From positions 62,001-126,000 of the forward strand of contig JAFIEM010000001.1 in NCBI GenBank assembly GCA_020832555.1: a DNA stretch of 64,000 nt, in the 5' to 3' direction. Origin of the DNA: Natronohydrobacter sp. Its GTDB lineage: Bacteria > Pseudomonadota > Alphaproteobacteria > Rhodobacterales > Rhodobacteraceae. Below, piece after piece: positions 22,584 to 31,809 of the stretch (position 1 is the stretch's first letter; each line of letters begins with the position of its first letter). The position numbers and the translations under genes were made by a program. The notes under the pieces were generated by a model. The model was not told the origin of the DNA. It saw nothing but the letters and a program-made list of their open reading frames with translations, and did not search any database.

Positions 22584-23257
22584 TCCAGCAGAAGTTCGAT
22601 TTCTCGGAATTCGCGCGGCCGCTCTTTTCGGACCGGGTGGCAATGGCCTGGAGTGATCCGCGCGCGCCAATGCCCCGGCTGATGGGGGACGAAGTTCTGG
22701 CCATAGAGCATGTCACGGCAGCACGGGCACGCGAATTCGGCGCGGGCCGGGCAGCAGCCCGGGCGGCAATGGAGATGCTGGGCCATGTGCCGCGCCCGGT
22801 TTTGCAGGGCGAGGATCGCGCCCCGGTCTGGCCCCCAGGGCTGCAAGGCTCGATCAGCCATACAGGCCGCGATTGTCTGGCGGTTGTCACGGATGCCCCC
22901 GAGATCGTCGCGCTCGGTCTGGACCTGGAACCCTCAACCCCGCTGGAACCCGCGCTCTGGCCCGAGATCTGCACCATGGACGAAATGCGATGGCTGGCGA
23001 GCCTTGGTCCGTCGCAGCGCGGGCATTTCGCCAAGCTGATCTTCTGCGCCAAGGAAGCGGTCTATAAGGCACAGTATCAGATCAGCCGCACGCTGCTGGA
23101 TTTTCAGGCCATGACGCTGATCATGGATCTGCGGGGCGGGCGGTTCAGCGCGCAGCTGAATACCGAGGTTCCGGGCTTTGACGCAGAGGGCATCATTGCG
23201 GGACGCTTCGCGATTCTCTCGACGAATTTCGTCGCGGCAGTCGAATTGCCTGCTTGA
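22580..23257 (+). CDS. 4'-phosphopantetheinyl transferase (Sfp/EntD type)
   Basis: A 225-residue Sfp-superfamily enzyme that moves 4'-phosphopantetheine from CoA to the Ser of carrier domains. Signature motifs are G-S-I-S-H-T-G (about 94-100), G-L-D-L-E-P (about 113-118, Mg-binding) and F-C-A-K-E-A-V-Y-K-A (about 154-163). The EntD-like N-terminus and the spacing fit the group that activates NRPS and PKS carriers. Its ATG overlaps the NRPS stop (ATGA), so it is coupled to the synthetase and presumably activates the carrier domains of both the PKS and the NRPS. It closes the operon. Confidence 0.93.
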
Positions 23258-23532
23258 GCGGTCCAAAATGGGCGAATTTTCGCTTATCGCGAGGGTCCGT
23301 CTGCCGCGCAGAATTCCAGTCTTGGTGGTCGGCGTAAAACAGCCCTCAAGATATGTGAAAGGGTATGTTTCAGCCTGAGACAATTCGCCTCAAACCAGCG
23401 AAACTGTTAGCGAATCTGCCATGAATTCTGCTATTGTCCCCGCATAAACCGAGGCAGTGATCGTTGTCGCCCGAATAGGTGGTCACAAGAACCGACGACA
23501 GCGTGACAGGACCTAAAACCTGAGAGGGATTC
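23258..23532. other. Intergenic region after the PKS/NRPS operon
   Basis: No gene is seen in these 275 bases. A short palindrome GCGAATTTTCGC lies about 15 bases after the phosphopantetheinyl transferase stop and may help end transcription. The rest presumably carries the promoter of the small secreted protein, whose ribosome site GAGAGGGA lies at about 23522-23529. Confidence 0.35.
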
Positions 23533-23844
23533 ATGCGAAAGACACTTCTTGCAGCGAGCCTGGCCATTCTGGCAGCTCCGCTTCTTCCCGCGATTGCCAA
23601 TGCCGGTCCCGTGGAATCGGCCTGCCTGCGCTCTGACCGGCAGCAAGCCACCCGTGCGCTGTGCCGTTGCATCGATTCCGTGGCGCAACGCACCCTGACG
23701 CGGTCAGAGCAGCGCCGCGCGGCAAGCTTTTTCCGCGATCCGCAGCTTGCGCAGGATGTGCGCATGTCGAAAAGCGACCGCGACAATGCCTTCTGGGCGC
23801 GCTATCGCGCTTTCGGCGAAGCGGCAGAGCGTAGCTGCAGCTAA
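23533..23844 (+). CDS. Small secreted protein of unknown function
   Basis: A 103-residue protein with a clear Sec signal peptide (M-R-K-T-L-L-A-A-S-L-A..., predicted cleavage after A-N-A, about residue 24). The mature part has four Cys (near 31, 44, 46 and 102), including an L-C-R-C pair, so disulfides in the periplasm are likely. No family motif was recognised. The gene has a strong ribosome site and is followed by a terminator at 23873-23904. It looks monocistronic and unrelated to the upstream biosynthetic operon. Confidence 0.7.
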   Translation: MRKTLLAASLAILAAPLLPAIANAGPVESACLRSDRQQATRALCRCIDSVAQRTLTRSEQRRAASFFRDPQLAQDVRMSKSDRDNAFWARYRAFGEAAERSCS

Positions 23845-23872
23845 GGCAGGGCCGGGCTACGGCTGAATACGG

Positions 23873-23904
23873 GGCGACATTCCTTCAATGGGTGTCGCCT
23901 TTTT
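23873..23904 (+). terminator. Rho-independent terminator of the small secreted protein gene
   Basis: GGCGACA (23873-23879) and TGTCGCC (23893-23899) form the stem and are followed by TTTTT at 23900-23904. The element overlaps the 3' end of the convergent phosphatase gene. Confidence 0.7.
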
Positions 23905-24346
23905 GCATGAGATCGCGCAGCAGCGCCTCTGCGCCGCGTTCGATCAGGTCAAGCATCTGTTCGAAACTGTTGTCATAATAGGGGTCAGGCACATCTTGGC
24001 TTGATTGGCCGATCAGGTCGAGAAACAGGCATATCGGCGTGGTGTTTCCCTCTGGGCGTAGGGCTTCGGTGTCGCGTAGATTTCTGCGGTCCATCGCGTA
24101 GATCCGGTCGAATTTCATGAAATCCTCGGTGATGATCTGGCGCGCGCGCAGGTCGGACAGATCATAACCGCGCCCGGCGGCAGCCTTGATCGCCCGGTGG
24201 TCCGGCGGGTCGCCGCGATGCCAATCGCCTGTTCCGGCGCTGTCGATCATCACGCTCAGCCCGGCCTGTGCGGCCTGCTGCCGGAAGACACCATGCGCGC
24301 TGGGGGAACGGCAGATATTGCCAAGGCAGACAAAGAGGATGCGCAT
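23885..24346 (-). CDS. Low-molecular-weight protein-tyrosine phosphatase
   Basis: A 153-residue enzyme with the LMW-PTP active-site loop C7-L-G-N-I-C-R13-S at the N-terminus and the general-acid D121 in D-P-Y-Y-D. Length and motif order match the family completely. It hydrolyses phosphotyrosine. Such enzymes often oppose BY-kinases in polysaccharide systems, but this one lies on the other strand and is separated from the PKS/polysaccharide operon by the small secreted protein, so a link is speculative. Confidence 0.93.
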   Translation of the reverse strand: MRILFVCLGNICRSPSAHGVFRQQAAQAGLSVMIDSAGTGDWHRGDPPDHRAIKAAAGRGYDLSDLRARQIITEDFMKFDRIYAMDRRNLRDTEALRPEGNTTPICLFLDLIGQSSQDVPDPYYDNSFEQMLDLIERGAEALLRDLMQKGDTH

Positions 24347-24417
24347 GATCTGTTCCTGTCCTTGCTTTGGCGATGAGGGACGGCGCGAGGGCTGCCCCCC
24401 AATGTGAACCGATCGCC

Positions 24418-24891
24418 TCAGTTATGGCTGTGCGAATGACTGTGACCGTGCTCTGGCATGCGTTCCAGATCGACGGGAATGGTCGTGCTGATCGTGGTGC
24501 CATCCTCGAAGACCAGATCAATGTCGATTTCGTCCCCATGTGCAAGCGTGCGGGTCAGACCCAGAAACATGATATGATCCCCACCGCGTGCCAGATGATA
24601 CCTGCTGTCGGCGGGGATAGCGAAGCCTTCCTCGACCTCGACCATGCGCATTACGCCGGTATCATCCTCGATATGGGTGTGAAGCTCAACGCGCTCGGCC
24701 ACGTCGGAATTCGCACCGACCAGACGGCAATCGGTGCTGCCCGGATTGGTGATTTCCATGAAGGCCGCGCCGCTTTGCGACATGGCGGTTGAGGCGCGCG
24801 CATAAGCATCATGGATTTGCACGCTGGAACAGGCGAAGGCGGGCAGGGCGAAGGTGGCAGCAATGGCTGCCGGAAGCAGGATGATTTTCAT
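24418..24891 (-). CDS. Periplasmic copper chaperone PCuAC
   Basis: A 157-residue protein with a Sec signal peptide (cleavage near residue 20, A-F-A-C). The copper-binding H-x-n-M-x-n-H-x-M pattern of the DUF461/PCuAC family is seen as H-T-H...M-R-M, then H-I-M-F-L-G-L. A His-rich tail (H-G-H-S-H-S-H-S-H) could add metal sites. PCuAC delivers Cu(I) to the CuA site of cytochrome oxidase in the periplasm. The start at 24891 has AAGGA seven bases upstream; a longer frame begins upstream without support. Confidence 0.88.
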   Translation of the reverse strand: MKIILLPAAIAATFALPAFACSSVQIHDAYARASTAMSQSGAAFMEITNPGSTDCRLVGANSDVAERVELHTHIEDDTGVMRMVEVEEGFAIPADSRYHLARGGDHIMFLGLTRTLAHGDEIDIDLVFEDGTTISTTIPVDLERMPEHGHSHSHSHN

Positions 24892-24931
24892 AGGGATTTC
24901 CTTAGGTGAGGTCAGTCGTGAATCGGGACGC

Positions 24932-25285
24932 TCAGCCAGAAAAAGGGGGCGCGCGGCTTTGGGGCCAGAAACCAGCATCCCCGCGATGACGCATAGGTTC
25001 CGATTGTGTCAGAATCAGCCGCTTCGGCAGTAGCGCCGGGAACAGGTCCGGGCTGGGGTCGGCCAACAGCGCCATTTGAGTTAGAATGCAGTCAGGGCAG
25101 GGCAGGGTCAGTTCGACCGGCTCGCCATCCGCGTTCAAGGTAATCTTCACCAGCCCGTAGCCTGTGCAGATGACCATGGTCGCTGCGCCCTGCGCCTGGT
25201 GCCGGGCCTGCGCATGGCCGATGCTGGCCAGTGCGACTGACAGCGCCAGTGCAAGGGTCAGGGATATGCGCGTCAGGGCCTGCAT
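24932..25285 (-). CDS. Small exported DUF2946-like protein
   Basis: A protein of about 117 residues with a signal peptide or membrane anchor (L-T-R-I-S-L-T-L-A-L-A-L-S-V-A-L-A-S). A C-x-x-C pair (C-P-D-C) in the middle, with P-L-like flanks, resembles DUF2946-type proteins found next to copper-handling genes. It lies 40 bases upstream of the PCuAC gene on the same strand, so the two are probably co-transcribed and may act together in copper supply. An ATG at 25306 is an alternative start. Function is unknown. Confidence 0.55.
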   Translation of the reverse strand: MQALTRISLTLALALSVALASIGHAQARHQAQGAATMVICTGYGLVKITLNADGEPVELTLPCPDCILTQMALLADPSPDLFPALLPKRLILTQSEPMRHRGDAGFWPQSRAPPFSG

Positions 25286-25329
25286 GACGCAGTTTCTATC
25301 CTGCATGCGCCCTGCTGCAAAGCGCGTTA

Positions 25330-25944
25330 TCACGGGATGAGGCGTTTGATCGCAGCAACATGCGCCGCCGTCGCGTGTTGGGCATCCACGCACAGGGCGC
25401 GGGCCTCGACAAGCAACTGGTCCGGGGCGGAGATACGGTCGATCAGCCCCCAGTTCAGCGCCTCTTGCGCGTCGATCCGGGCACCGCCCATCAGGATCAT
25501 CTTGGCGCGCGCAGGTCCGGTCAGGGCGGCCATGCGTGCCGGGTCCGAGGGTTGCGGCAGAAAGCCCAGTTTCATCACAGGATAGAAGAACCGCGCCTCG
25601 GGAACAGCAAGCCGCAGGTCACAGGCCAGCGCCATGCCGAAAGCGCCCCCGGCCAGCGTGCCGTTCAGCGCAGCGATGGTCAGGCATTCGGCGCGCGCGA
25701 TCCGGCCTGAAAGGTCTTCCCACAGCGGCGAGGTCGCAAGCCCCGCGCGGGCTTCATCCAGATCGGCGCCCGCGCTGAAAACGCGGCCTTCGCCGGTCAG
25801 GATCAGCGCGCGGACCTCCGCCTGCATCGCGGCATCAACCGCCTGACAAAGCTGTTCCAGCATCCTGGCGGTCAGGGAGTTGGCCTTGTCGGGGCGAGCG
25901 AGAGTGATGGTCCAGAGTCCATCTGTCTGGTCGATATGGATCAC
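25330..25944 (-). CDS. Enoyl-CoA hydratase/isomerase family protein
   Basis: A 204-residue crotonase-fold protein, shorter than the usual 255-260. The oxyanion-hole segments F-S-A-G-A-D-L-D-E-A and N-G-T-L-A-G-G-A-F-G-M-A-L-A-C-D are present. The Glu pair of true hydratases is not evident, so it could be an isomerase or hydrolase of the family. The GTG start at 25944 has GAGGA seven bases upstream and lies 10 bases after the TamB stop, so it is probably the third gene of the tamA-tamB operon. Confidence 0.8.
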   Translation of the reverse strand: MIHIDQTDGLWTITLARPDKANSLTARMLEQLCQAVDAAMQAEVRALILTGEGRVFSAGADLDEARAGLATSPLWEDLSGRIARAECLTIAALNGTLAGGAFGMALACDLRLAVPEARFFYPVMKLGFLPQPSDPARMAALTGPARAKMILMGGARIDAQEALNWGLIDRISAPDQLLVEARALCVDAQHATAAHVAAIKRLIP

Positions 25945-25954
25945 GGTGGGGTCC

Positions 25955-28900
25955 TCAGTAATCGCGTTCAAAGAACAGGCCGACACTGGCGCGACCCTCA
26001 TTATTGACCCGTCCGCGTGCTGTCAGCGATGGCGACAGGTCGATATTGATCGACAATTCACTGCTGCCCTGCGGGCTGACCTCGACATCAGTATAGATGT
26101 TTTCAGTCAGATAGCGTCCCAGCCGGATTGAGGTTTCACCATCCTCATCCGTGCGCACGTCCAGATCATCCAGGCCCGTGTTCTGGCGCAGGCGCTCGAA
26201 AATCCCCTCGCTTCGGCCGGACAGCGTGGCCAGGGAAGAGGCGAGTTGTGCGGCCTGCAAGAGCGAGAGTGTCTCGAAACCGCGCCCGAAGAGCAGGAGC
26301 GAGACGACTTCTTCCTGTGGCAATTCGGGGGTGGATTCGAAGCGGATCTCAGGCGCGTCTGCTCGACCTTCGAGCACGATCCGGGCCGTCACGCCCGTTC
26401 GCTCGGTCGAGGCGATCAGGCGCACATAGGGCACGAAATCGCCCTCAAGACTGGCAAAGCCCTCGTTCAGTGTGAAGCGGTTGCCAAGAAGGTCAAGCCG
26501 CCCCCGGATCAGTCCGAACTGGCCGATGGGAATGACATCGGCGGTCGTGCCGGTCAGGCGCAGAGTGCCGCCCAGTTCCGCATCCAGCCCGCGCCCGCGA
26601 ATGAAAATCCGGCTGGGCGCGTCGATGCTGATATCCAGTCTGGCTGGATTGGGTTGGCGGCCAAAGGTCTCTCCTGCGAAGATGCCAGCCCGGTCGCGGG
26701 TGGTTCGAACGGGTGCACTATCGCTCAGATGCGTGATGTTGGGCGGGATATAGCCACGACTTGCAAGGCCGACGCGCGGGATACGGATTTCGGTCCGGTC
26801 GAGCGACAGCGCCCCGGTGATATCTGGCCCTTGGGTCAGATTGCCGGTGATGGCCACATCGCCGGAAACGCTGGTTTCGAAAAGCTGCGGATTGACAATG
26901 CGCAATTCGTTGACACTTGCCCGCAGATCCCCGGTAATGGGCTCGCCGAGTGTGATGAGCCCATCCAGCGCGACGGTGCCGCCTGTAGCGGCACGACCGC
27001 GCACAGTGACCGTGCTGCGTGTCCCTTCAAGCTGGGCAGAGGCGGCGATATCGGTGATGCGCAGGTTGTTGCGGGGCAGGACTAGCGTTGCACCTGTGGA
27101 TTCTGCCGTGCCGCGCAGCGAAGTCAGAGCCAATGGGCCGTTCAGCGTCACATCAAAGCGCGCCGGACCCTGAATCGAGCGCGGTTCCAGTCTAGGGTTG
27201 ATGAGCGCGAGATCCGTGCTGCCTGTCGCGCGCAGATTGCCGGTCAGGTCGCTGGAGATGCTGCCTGTAACCTGCGCTGTCAGGCTAGCAGGGCCATTGA
27301 TACCAAGATCCAGCGCATAGGCCTCGCCTGTGTCGCGTGCGCTGCCCGAAAGCGAGACCGCACCGGTGATGCCCGGAACCAGAACTGCAAGATTGTTCAA
27401 ACGGGCGTCGATCTGCAGTTCCGGGCGGCCATCGGCAATGCGCCCCGTGACCGTTCCGTTCAGTTGCGATCCGGCAAGGGTGAGTGATTCCAGCAAGATC
27501 TCGTCAGGGCGCTGCGTCAGTCTGGCGTTCAACCGATGCGTGCCGGTCAACAGGTTATCGGCAGCCGCCGTGCCGAGGCGCAGGTTGTTGGCCACGGCGT
27601 CAAGCGTGACGCGGCGTGTGTCGTCCTCTTCGCGCAGGGTCGCGTCTGCGGTGATGCGGCCGCCAAGACCGGGGCGGATTGCTGTCAGATTGGGCAGGGT
27701 TGTCCGCAGGGCAATGTGCGAGGCACCAGGGTCATAGCGCCCCTCAGCGCTGGCCTCGATCGCGCTGTTGGACAGGGTGAGGTTTGCAAGGTCGAAGGCC
27801 GCCCCATCGCGTTCGCCCTCGAGTGCAAGCCGTGTGTCGCCGCGCAGCAGGCGGTTCACATCTTCTTGACCCAAGGTCAGATCGCGCGCCACGGCTTCGA
27901 GCGTCAGGCGCTCTGCCTCGCGCGGGCCGCGCAGAGCGATCTGGGCATCGAGCGCACCACCAAAACCATTCCCCAGCACGGCGATATCGTTGAAGTCCAC
28001 CTCGCCGCGCAGATCGATATCGGTGCTGGTGATCGTGCCGCGCAGATCGGTGCGCAGGCTGCGGGCTTCGGCCTGCAACCGGCGCAGGGAAATCGTGCCA
28101 TCGGCACCATGGGCGTCAATCGTGATCTGGCTGCGACCTGACAGCAGCGCATCCAGTTCCGCCTGATCAAGGGTCAGATCCTGCCCCGCGATTTCGGCGG
28201 CGATCATGAAACGGTCGCGCTCCGGACCCAACGTGGCATCAACCTGCGCCGTGACAGCACCGGAAAGGGGACGCCCCGCCAGCGTGGACAGGCGCGAGAC
28301 ATCGCGGAACTGGCCCTGGGCATTGGCAAGAACAACGCCATCATCGAGGCGCGCGCGGCCATTGAGCGCGTAATCGCGCCCTTCGAGCAGGAAGCCGGGC
28401 AGAAGCAGGGGCCGCCCTTCGCGCCAGATAAGTGAGACCGACCCTGTGACGGAACTGCCCAGTGCCTCGTTCAGCCCCGGATCGGCCGCAGCAAGACCGA
28501 TAGCCGAGAAGTCGATCAGGGCGTCGATCACATCGATATCTTCGCCGAACCCGTCCGAAGTGATGCGCCCGATCCCGTTCACGAAAAGGCTTTCCACCGC
28601 GAAATCGCCATTGTCGAATCCAAGAAGATCCAGAACCAGATCCCAGTCCTCATTGACGGAAGCATCGAAGCCAAGCCGAAGATTTGCGCTTTCGATGCTT
28701 GTGCGCGCTCCGGCAATCGGCAACAGAACGCGATCACCTGCCGGGTCTTCGACCTGCCCGCGCAGATCGATCAGTTCCGGCAGCCGGTCCGCGCCCAGAT
28801 AGAACCGACCGCTGAGCGCAAGTTTCTGGGTCTCGATATTCAGATCATCAAGCCGCAGGCGGCCATCTTCGAACCTACGGGCCTGGGTGCGCAATCGGCT

Positions 28901-29806
28901 TTGCGGACCGAAAAACGGATGAAACTCGGCGTCCAGCAGCGGGCGCAGATCGCCGCTGAGGTCCAGCCGCACGGCCTGGGCCACGCCGGGCTGTGTGGTC
29001 TGAAACTGGAACTCACCCTCGACGCGCGGCTCACCATCTGTTGCCAGTGTGATATCAGCGGTGAAATCAGAAATCGGCCCTTCGCCCGCGATGGTCAGCG
29101 CGGCAGAGGGCGTATCGGGAATACTGAGCAGCGAGACAGCGATGCCGCCCGCGTCCTCTTCGGCGGACAGGTCCAGCGACAGGATGCGGGTTGCGTTGGA
29201 GAAGCCAGCATCAAGTCGGATCAGCCCATTGATCTCGTCGATGCGCTCGACCCGCAGACTGGCCGTCCCTTCGCCATCTGCAAGTGCTGCATTGCCCCGG
29301 ATGCTGGCGCGCAGCGGTTCGCCCAGCAGGTCGGGCCCAAGGATCACCTCGTCGATCTGCATCTGGTCCAGATTGACCGAAACCGGAAGTTCCGGCAGTT
29401 CGAACCGGGGCAGCGTGAACAACTCGTCGCTTGTGTCGTCGCTGACCGGGGCGCGCAGGATGGTCACGCGGCGGGCGGAGATCTCGGCAATCTCGATGCG
29501 GCGTTGGAACAGGGCAGAGCGGTTCCATTGCAGCGCCGCGTCTTCAACCAGCATCCATACGCCTTCGTCGTCCTCGATGGAAAGCTGCTCGAAAGTCGCA
29601 CGCGAGGAGAGCGCGCCGCGAAAGCCGCCAAGACGGACTTCGCGACCCGCACCCGAGAGGCTGTCCTGTATCAGTCTGGTCAGATAGCCTGCATCACTTT
29701 CGCCCGCACGGGGAAGCAGCCCCTCCATATCCTGCGCCTGTGTGACATGGGGCAAGCTGAGCGTGAGGCAGACAAGCAGGGCAGGAAAGAAGCGCAGCAA
29801 CCGCAT
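25955..29806 (-). CDS. tamB: Translocation and assembly module subunit TamB
   Basis: A 1283-residue protein with an N-terminal signal anchor (1-24), a very long beta-rich body of weak repeats and the conserved C-terminal DUF490 domain (from about 950, ending S-I-G-L-F-F-E-R-D-Y-like). TamB is an inner-membrane-anchored bridge protein thought to move lipids or outer-membrane proteins across the periplasm together with TamA. Its ATG overlaps the tamA stop (ATGA at 29804-29808), which strongly supports the pairing. Length is within the family range. Confidence 0.9.
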   Translation of the reverse strand: MRLLRFFPALLVCLTLSLPHVTQAQDMEGLLPRAGESDAGYLTRLIQDSLSGAGREVRLGGFRGALSSRATFEQLSIEDDEGVWMLVEDAALQWNRSALFQRRIEIAEISARRVTILRAPVSDDTSDELFTLPRFELPELPVSVNLDQMQIDEVILGPDLLGEPLRASIRGNAALADGEGTASLRVERIDEINGLIRLDAGFSNATRILSLDLSAEEDAGGIAVSLLSIPDTPSAALTIAGEGPISDFTADITLATDGEPRVEGEFQFQTTQPGVAQAVRLDLSGDLRPLLDAEFHPFFGPQSRLRTQARRFEDGRLRLDDLNIETQKLALSGRFYLGADRLPELIDLRGQVEDPAGDRVLLPIAGARTSIESANLRLGFDASVNEDWDLVLDLLGFDNGDFAVESLFVNGIGRITSDGFGEDIDVIDALIDFSAIGLAAADPGLNEALGSSVTGSVSLIWREGRPLLLPGFLLEGRDYALNGRARLDDGVVLANAQGQFRDVSRLSTLAGRPLSGAVTAQVDATLGPERDRFMIAAEIAGQDLTLDQAELDALLSGRSQITIDAHGADGTISLRRLQAEARSLRTDLRGTITSTDIDLRGEVDFNDIAVLGNGFGGALDAQIALRGPREAERLTLEAVARDLTLGQEDVNRLLRGDTRLALEGERDGAAFDLANLTLSNSAIEASAEGRYDPGASHIALRTTLPNLTAIRPGLGGRITADATLREEDDTRRVTLDAVANNLRLGTAAADNLLTGTHRLNARLTQRPDEILLESLTLAGSQLNGTVTGRIADGRPELQIDARLNNLAVLVPGITGAVSLSGSARDTGEAYALDLGINGPASLTAQVTGSISSDLTGNLRATGSTDLALINPRLEPRSIQGPARFDVTLNGPLALTSLRGTAESTGATLVLPRNNLRITDIAASAQLEGTRSTVTVRGRAATGGTVALDGLITLGEPITGDLRASVNELRIVNPQLFETSVSGDVAITGNLTQGPDITGALSLDRTEIRIPRVGLASRGYIPPNITHLSDSAPVRTTRDRAGIFAGETFGRQPNPARLDISIDAPSRIFIRGRGLDAELGGTLRLTGTTADVIPIGQFGLIRGRLDLLGNRFTLNEGFASLEGDFVPYVRLIASTERTGVTARIVLEGRADAPEIRFESTPELPQEEVVSLLLFGRGFETLSLLQAAQLASSLATLSGRSEGIFERLRQNTGLDDLDVRTDEDGETSIRLGRYLTENIYTDVEVSPQGSSELSINIDLSPSLTARGRVNNEGRASVGLFFERDY

Positions 29807-31638
29807 CAGAACGCCTGCCCGATGCCAAGATAAAGCTGGAAGCCCCGCCCTGTGCTGCCCGCCACCGGATAGCCTACATCCAGCCGGAGCGGGCCGATGG
29901 GGGTATCATAACGCAACCCCAATCCTGCCCCGGCATGCCAGTCCGAAGGACCGGAAAAACTGCCCTGAGAGACATAGCCCGCATCGGCAAATGCCACGAT
30001 TCCGATCGTTTCTGTCGCGCGCATCCGCACTTCGCCGGAGAGCGCGGCAAATCCCTTGCCGCCCGAGCGCACGCCACCCACATCTACGCCCAGCGAGCGG
30101 AAGGGTTGGCCACGCACGCTGCCACCGCCACCCGAATAGAACAGGAAATCGCGCGGCGTGCCATCTATCGCGGCGCCAAGGATCGTGCCGAGTTGGGCCC
30201 GTCCGGCCAGCACGAAACGGTTCTCATCGCCAAAGCCATGATAGGCGCGCGCATCGGCATAGAGCCGCGCACCGCTGTCGGTGCCTTTCAGTCCAAGGAA
30301 GGGTGTCAGATCACTTTGGACATAGAATCCGCGTGTCGGATTGCGGTCACTATCGCGCAAGTCCCAAGTGAGCGAAAGCGGCAGAAGCAGAAGCCGGTAG
30401 TCGCGGCGGATGGTAAAGCCGGGACCAAAATCGGCGCGTTCGGCCAAAAAGCCTATTCCGCCGCTGAAGGTGAGCGTATCGCTATAGCGATGTTCCAGCC
30501 CCAGGTCGAACCGCAGGCGACGGGCCTCGAAATCGGATTCGTTCTCGGTTTCGATCAGTGTTCCGAATTTCAGTGTCGTTTCGGGTGTCAGGGTCGCGGG
30601 GCGGGCATATTCGAGCGCAAGCTTGTAATCCAGCTTGCCACTGCGCCCGCCGATGCCGCCGACCATGCCTTCGATACGGAAGCGCTCGGCCCCACCCAGA
30701 AGATTGCGATGCAGCCAGAAGGCACCGACTTTCCCGCCGCTTTCCGTGTCATATTCGATCGATGCTCCGATCCGGCGCATGGGCGCTTCGACAAGGGCTG
30801 CATTGATATCCAGCGTGCCATCGGGGTTGATGTCTTCGGCATCGCGCAGCGCAACTGAGGAAAACGTGCCGGTGCGGCGCAAGCGCTCGGCGGCGCGTTG
30901 AATTTCGCGGGGGGAATAGACATCGCCTGAAGGCAGGCCCGCGATCTTGTGGATGCGTGCGGTGCGGGTGCGGACATGGCCCTCTGGTCGCAACTCGCCG
31001 AAGCGCAGGCGCGGGCCGGGCGCGATCTGGACTGCGACATCCAGCGTGTTGCCCGGATGGCGCGCGGTGATCTGCTGGTCGACCGGTTCAGCCTTGGCAT
31101 GGCCTTGATCACGCCAGCCATCGACCGCATCGCCGGTCGCGTCGCGGATCACGGTCGAGCGCGCAACCTCGCCCGTGGCAAAGCCAGAGGGCAGGGTTGT
31201 GCCTTCGGCGACGGGGCCAAGCTGCGTACGGCCAAAGACGAAGGCCGGGCCGGGGGTAAGGATCACGTCGATCCGTTCCACGTTGCGCGGTGGGGTCAGC
31301 GGCGAGATATCGGCAGCCTCGCGCCCGTCGATCCGAACCGAAATCACGGGTGCATAATAGCCCTGCTCGTAGAAAATGCCGATCAACTGCCCGTATTCGG
31401 CCCGCGCGACAGAGTAGATCTCGAACGGATCGGTGATCCCTTCACTCTGCGCAGCCTGTAGCAACGAGGCGCGGCGCAGGGCGGTTTCCAGAGCTGTGTC
31501 GCCCCCCTGAACCTGGAAATCCAGCGTATCGAAAGCTTCTGCACGGACCGGCGCGAGCATCAGGCCTAGCATCAGCGACAGGGCCGGAAGCGAGCTGGCC
31601 CGGATGGCAGGAAGTTTTCTTAAACGATGAACTGGCAC
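29806..31638 (-). CDS. tamA: Omp85-family outer-membrane protein TamA
   Basis: A 610-residue protein with a signal peptide (about 1-35, ending A-E-A), N-terminal POTRA repeats (about 36-270) and a 16-stranded C-terminal beta-barrel (about 280-610) ending in aromatic G-Q-A-F, the usual Omp85 C-terminal signature. The R-G-Q-P-F-R-S-L-G-like strand near 505 corresponds to the conserved V-R-G-Y/F motif of the barrel. It is the first gene of the tamA-tamB operon and is divergent from ahcY. Confidence 0.9.
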   Translation of the reverse strand: MPVHRLRKLPAIRASSLPALSLMLGLMLAPVRAEAFDTLDFQVQGGDTALETALRRASLLQAAQSEGITDPFEIYSVARAEYGQLIGIFYEQGYYAPVISVRIDGREAADISPLTPPRNVERIDVILTPGPAFVFGRTQLGPVAEGTTLPSGFATGEVARSTVIRDATGDAVDGWRDQGHAKAEPVDQQITARHPGNTLDVAVQIAPGPRLRFGELRPEGHVRTRTARIHKIAGLPSGDVYSPREIQRAAERLRRTGTFSSVALRDAEDINPDGTLDINAALVEAPMRRIGASIEYDTESGGKVGAFWLHRNLLGGAERFRIEGMVGGIGGRSGKLDYKLALEYARPATLTPETTLKFGTLIETENESDFEARRLRFDLGLEHRYSDTLTFSGGIGFLAERADFGPGFTIRRDYRLLLLPLSLTWDLRDSDRNPTRGFYVQSDLTPFLGLKGTDSGARLYADARAYHGFGDENRFVLAGRAQLGTILGAAIDGTPRDFLFYSGGGGSVRGQPFRSLGVDVGGVRSGGKGFAALSGEVRMRATETIGIVAFADAGYVSQGSFSGPSDWHAGAGLGLRYDTPIGPLRLDVGYPVAGSTGRGFQLYLGIGQAF

Positions 31639-31809
31639 AGACGCGTCCTTGATCCCGTATGGCTCGACAATCGCAGATCAGACCCGACCCTACAACTGTA
31701 AACGAAGGCGAAACACGAGCGGTTCCCTGCCCGCGGGCACTGTCTTGCCGACGTGGCACCCCGATGCTATGTCGCCGCGCAACGCCACTCATGCAAGGAT
31801 GTTGAACTT
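31639..31809. promoter_or_regulatory. Divergent tamA/ahcY promoter region
   Basis: These 171 bases must hold the start signals of both genes. A weak hairpin, GTGGC (31753-31757) with GCCAC (31784-31788), lies in the ahcY leader. AAGGA at 31795-31799 is the likely ribosome site of ahcY. No known SAH riboswitch consensus could be fitted. Confidence 0.35.

Noticed and set aside
31639..31809. SAH riboswitch upstream of ahcY
   Set aside because: Only a weak 5-base stem is present, and the conserved core of SAH or SAM/SAH riboswitches could not be placed.
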